From the NCBI GenBank assembly GCA_945859605.1, contig OX243828.1, positions 21,961,306-22,025,305 on the forward strand: a DNA stretch of 64,000 bases. The letters are read 5' to 3'. The notes below the pieces were generated by a model, which was not told where the DNA came from, did not search any database, and worked only from the letters and a program-made list of their open reading frames with translations. The translations under genes were made by a program, and so were the position numbers. This document shows positions 63,663-64,000 of this stretch, in pieces; position 1 is the stretch's first letter, and the number at the start of each line of letters is the position of its first letter. The stretch is from Lumbricus rubellus (taxonomy: Eukaryota; Annelida; Clitellata; Crassiclitellata; Lumbricidae).

Positions 63663-64000
63663 TGAAGATGATGAAAATTAACCAAGCTAGCACATGTTTA
63701 CATCATCTTCACCATCACCTTGATTTTAAAATCTAGATAATAGTGTTTCAAAATCTCAGCCATATCTCAATGTCTTCCCATATTAGTTCATTTTGTGCCA
63801 AGTCTCATGCACATTGTCCTGACTGAAAAGGATACCATTGGCACTGAGAGATTTGCAGACAGACTTCAATGAGAGAAGCTGAAAAGGGCCTCCTGATTTT
63901 CTGAAAACAACCACAACGCATAGAATTAGATCTGTTGCTATGGAAACGCATAGAATTAGATCTGTTCCTACAGGCGGAGACAACCAAATCCGTTATTGAA
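63663..64000. other. Unassigned right edge
   Basis: Unique sequence with a duplicated ACGCATAGAATTAGATCTGT (63,917 and 63,947). Probably ALG3 intron. Confidence 0.4.

Noticed and set aside
63783..63983. Upstream ALG3 exon
   Set aside because: The frame ends close to a GT and in the right phase, but the residues do not match the ALG3 segment before NFIGICFSR.

Overview
This window is eukaryotic: split genes with GT-AG introns, tRNA-derived SINEs, non-LTR retrotransposon tails, hAT, mariner and piggyBac type inverted-repeat elements, and very heavy simple-sequence DNA. A discoidin domain receptor (DDR) tyrosine kinase, an ALG3 gene and a Polinton-like DNA transposon together point to an animal, most likely a marine invertebrate. 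An echinoderm or similar deuterostome is my guess; nothing here proves it.

Layout. 1-12 kb: the 3' end of a LINE, then a long run of microsatellites and polypurine/polypyrimidine DNA with no gene I can support. 12.1-41.1 kb (+): twelve exons of a DDR receptor tyrosine kinase covering the discoidin domain, the DS-like domain, stalk, transmembrane helix, a long juxtamembrane region and a complete kinase with stop codon. Every junction keeps phase; the signal-peptide exon was not found. 27,762-38,279: inside one DDR kinase intron sits a 10.5-kb transposon with ~0.58/0.69-kb terminal inverted repeats, 5'-AG...CT-3' ends and a perfect 6-bp target duplication (CATAAA). It carries only two recognisable genes, convergent: a double PC4-like (ssDNA-binding) protein at the left and an eight-exon protein-primed type-B DNA polymerase, with all motifs intact, at the right. 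No integrase, ATPase, protease or capsid gene is visible.

41-54 kb: intergenic, with a hAT-type element holding a nested mariner, a ~20-copy 19-bp minisatellite whose unit looks like an RFX X-box and lies beside ETS, E-box and E2F-like sites, a 0.5-kb GTAT array, and several MITEs. 54.8-58.1 kb (-): two joined exons of a candidate N-myristoylated protein, with a CRE/E-box cluster upstream. 58.5-61.3 kb: MITEs and a duplicated, inverted ~110-bp module. 62.1-63.3 kb (-): the last two exons of ALG3, an ER mannosyltransferase; the rest lies beyond the right edge.

The most unusual things are the compact PolB+PC4 transposon, the X-box-like minisatellite, and a large excess of the palindrome TAGGCCTA (about two dozen exact copies from 29.9 kb on). 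In two places TAGGCCTA looks like a GGCCTA insertion at a TA.
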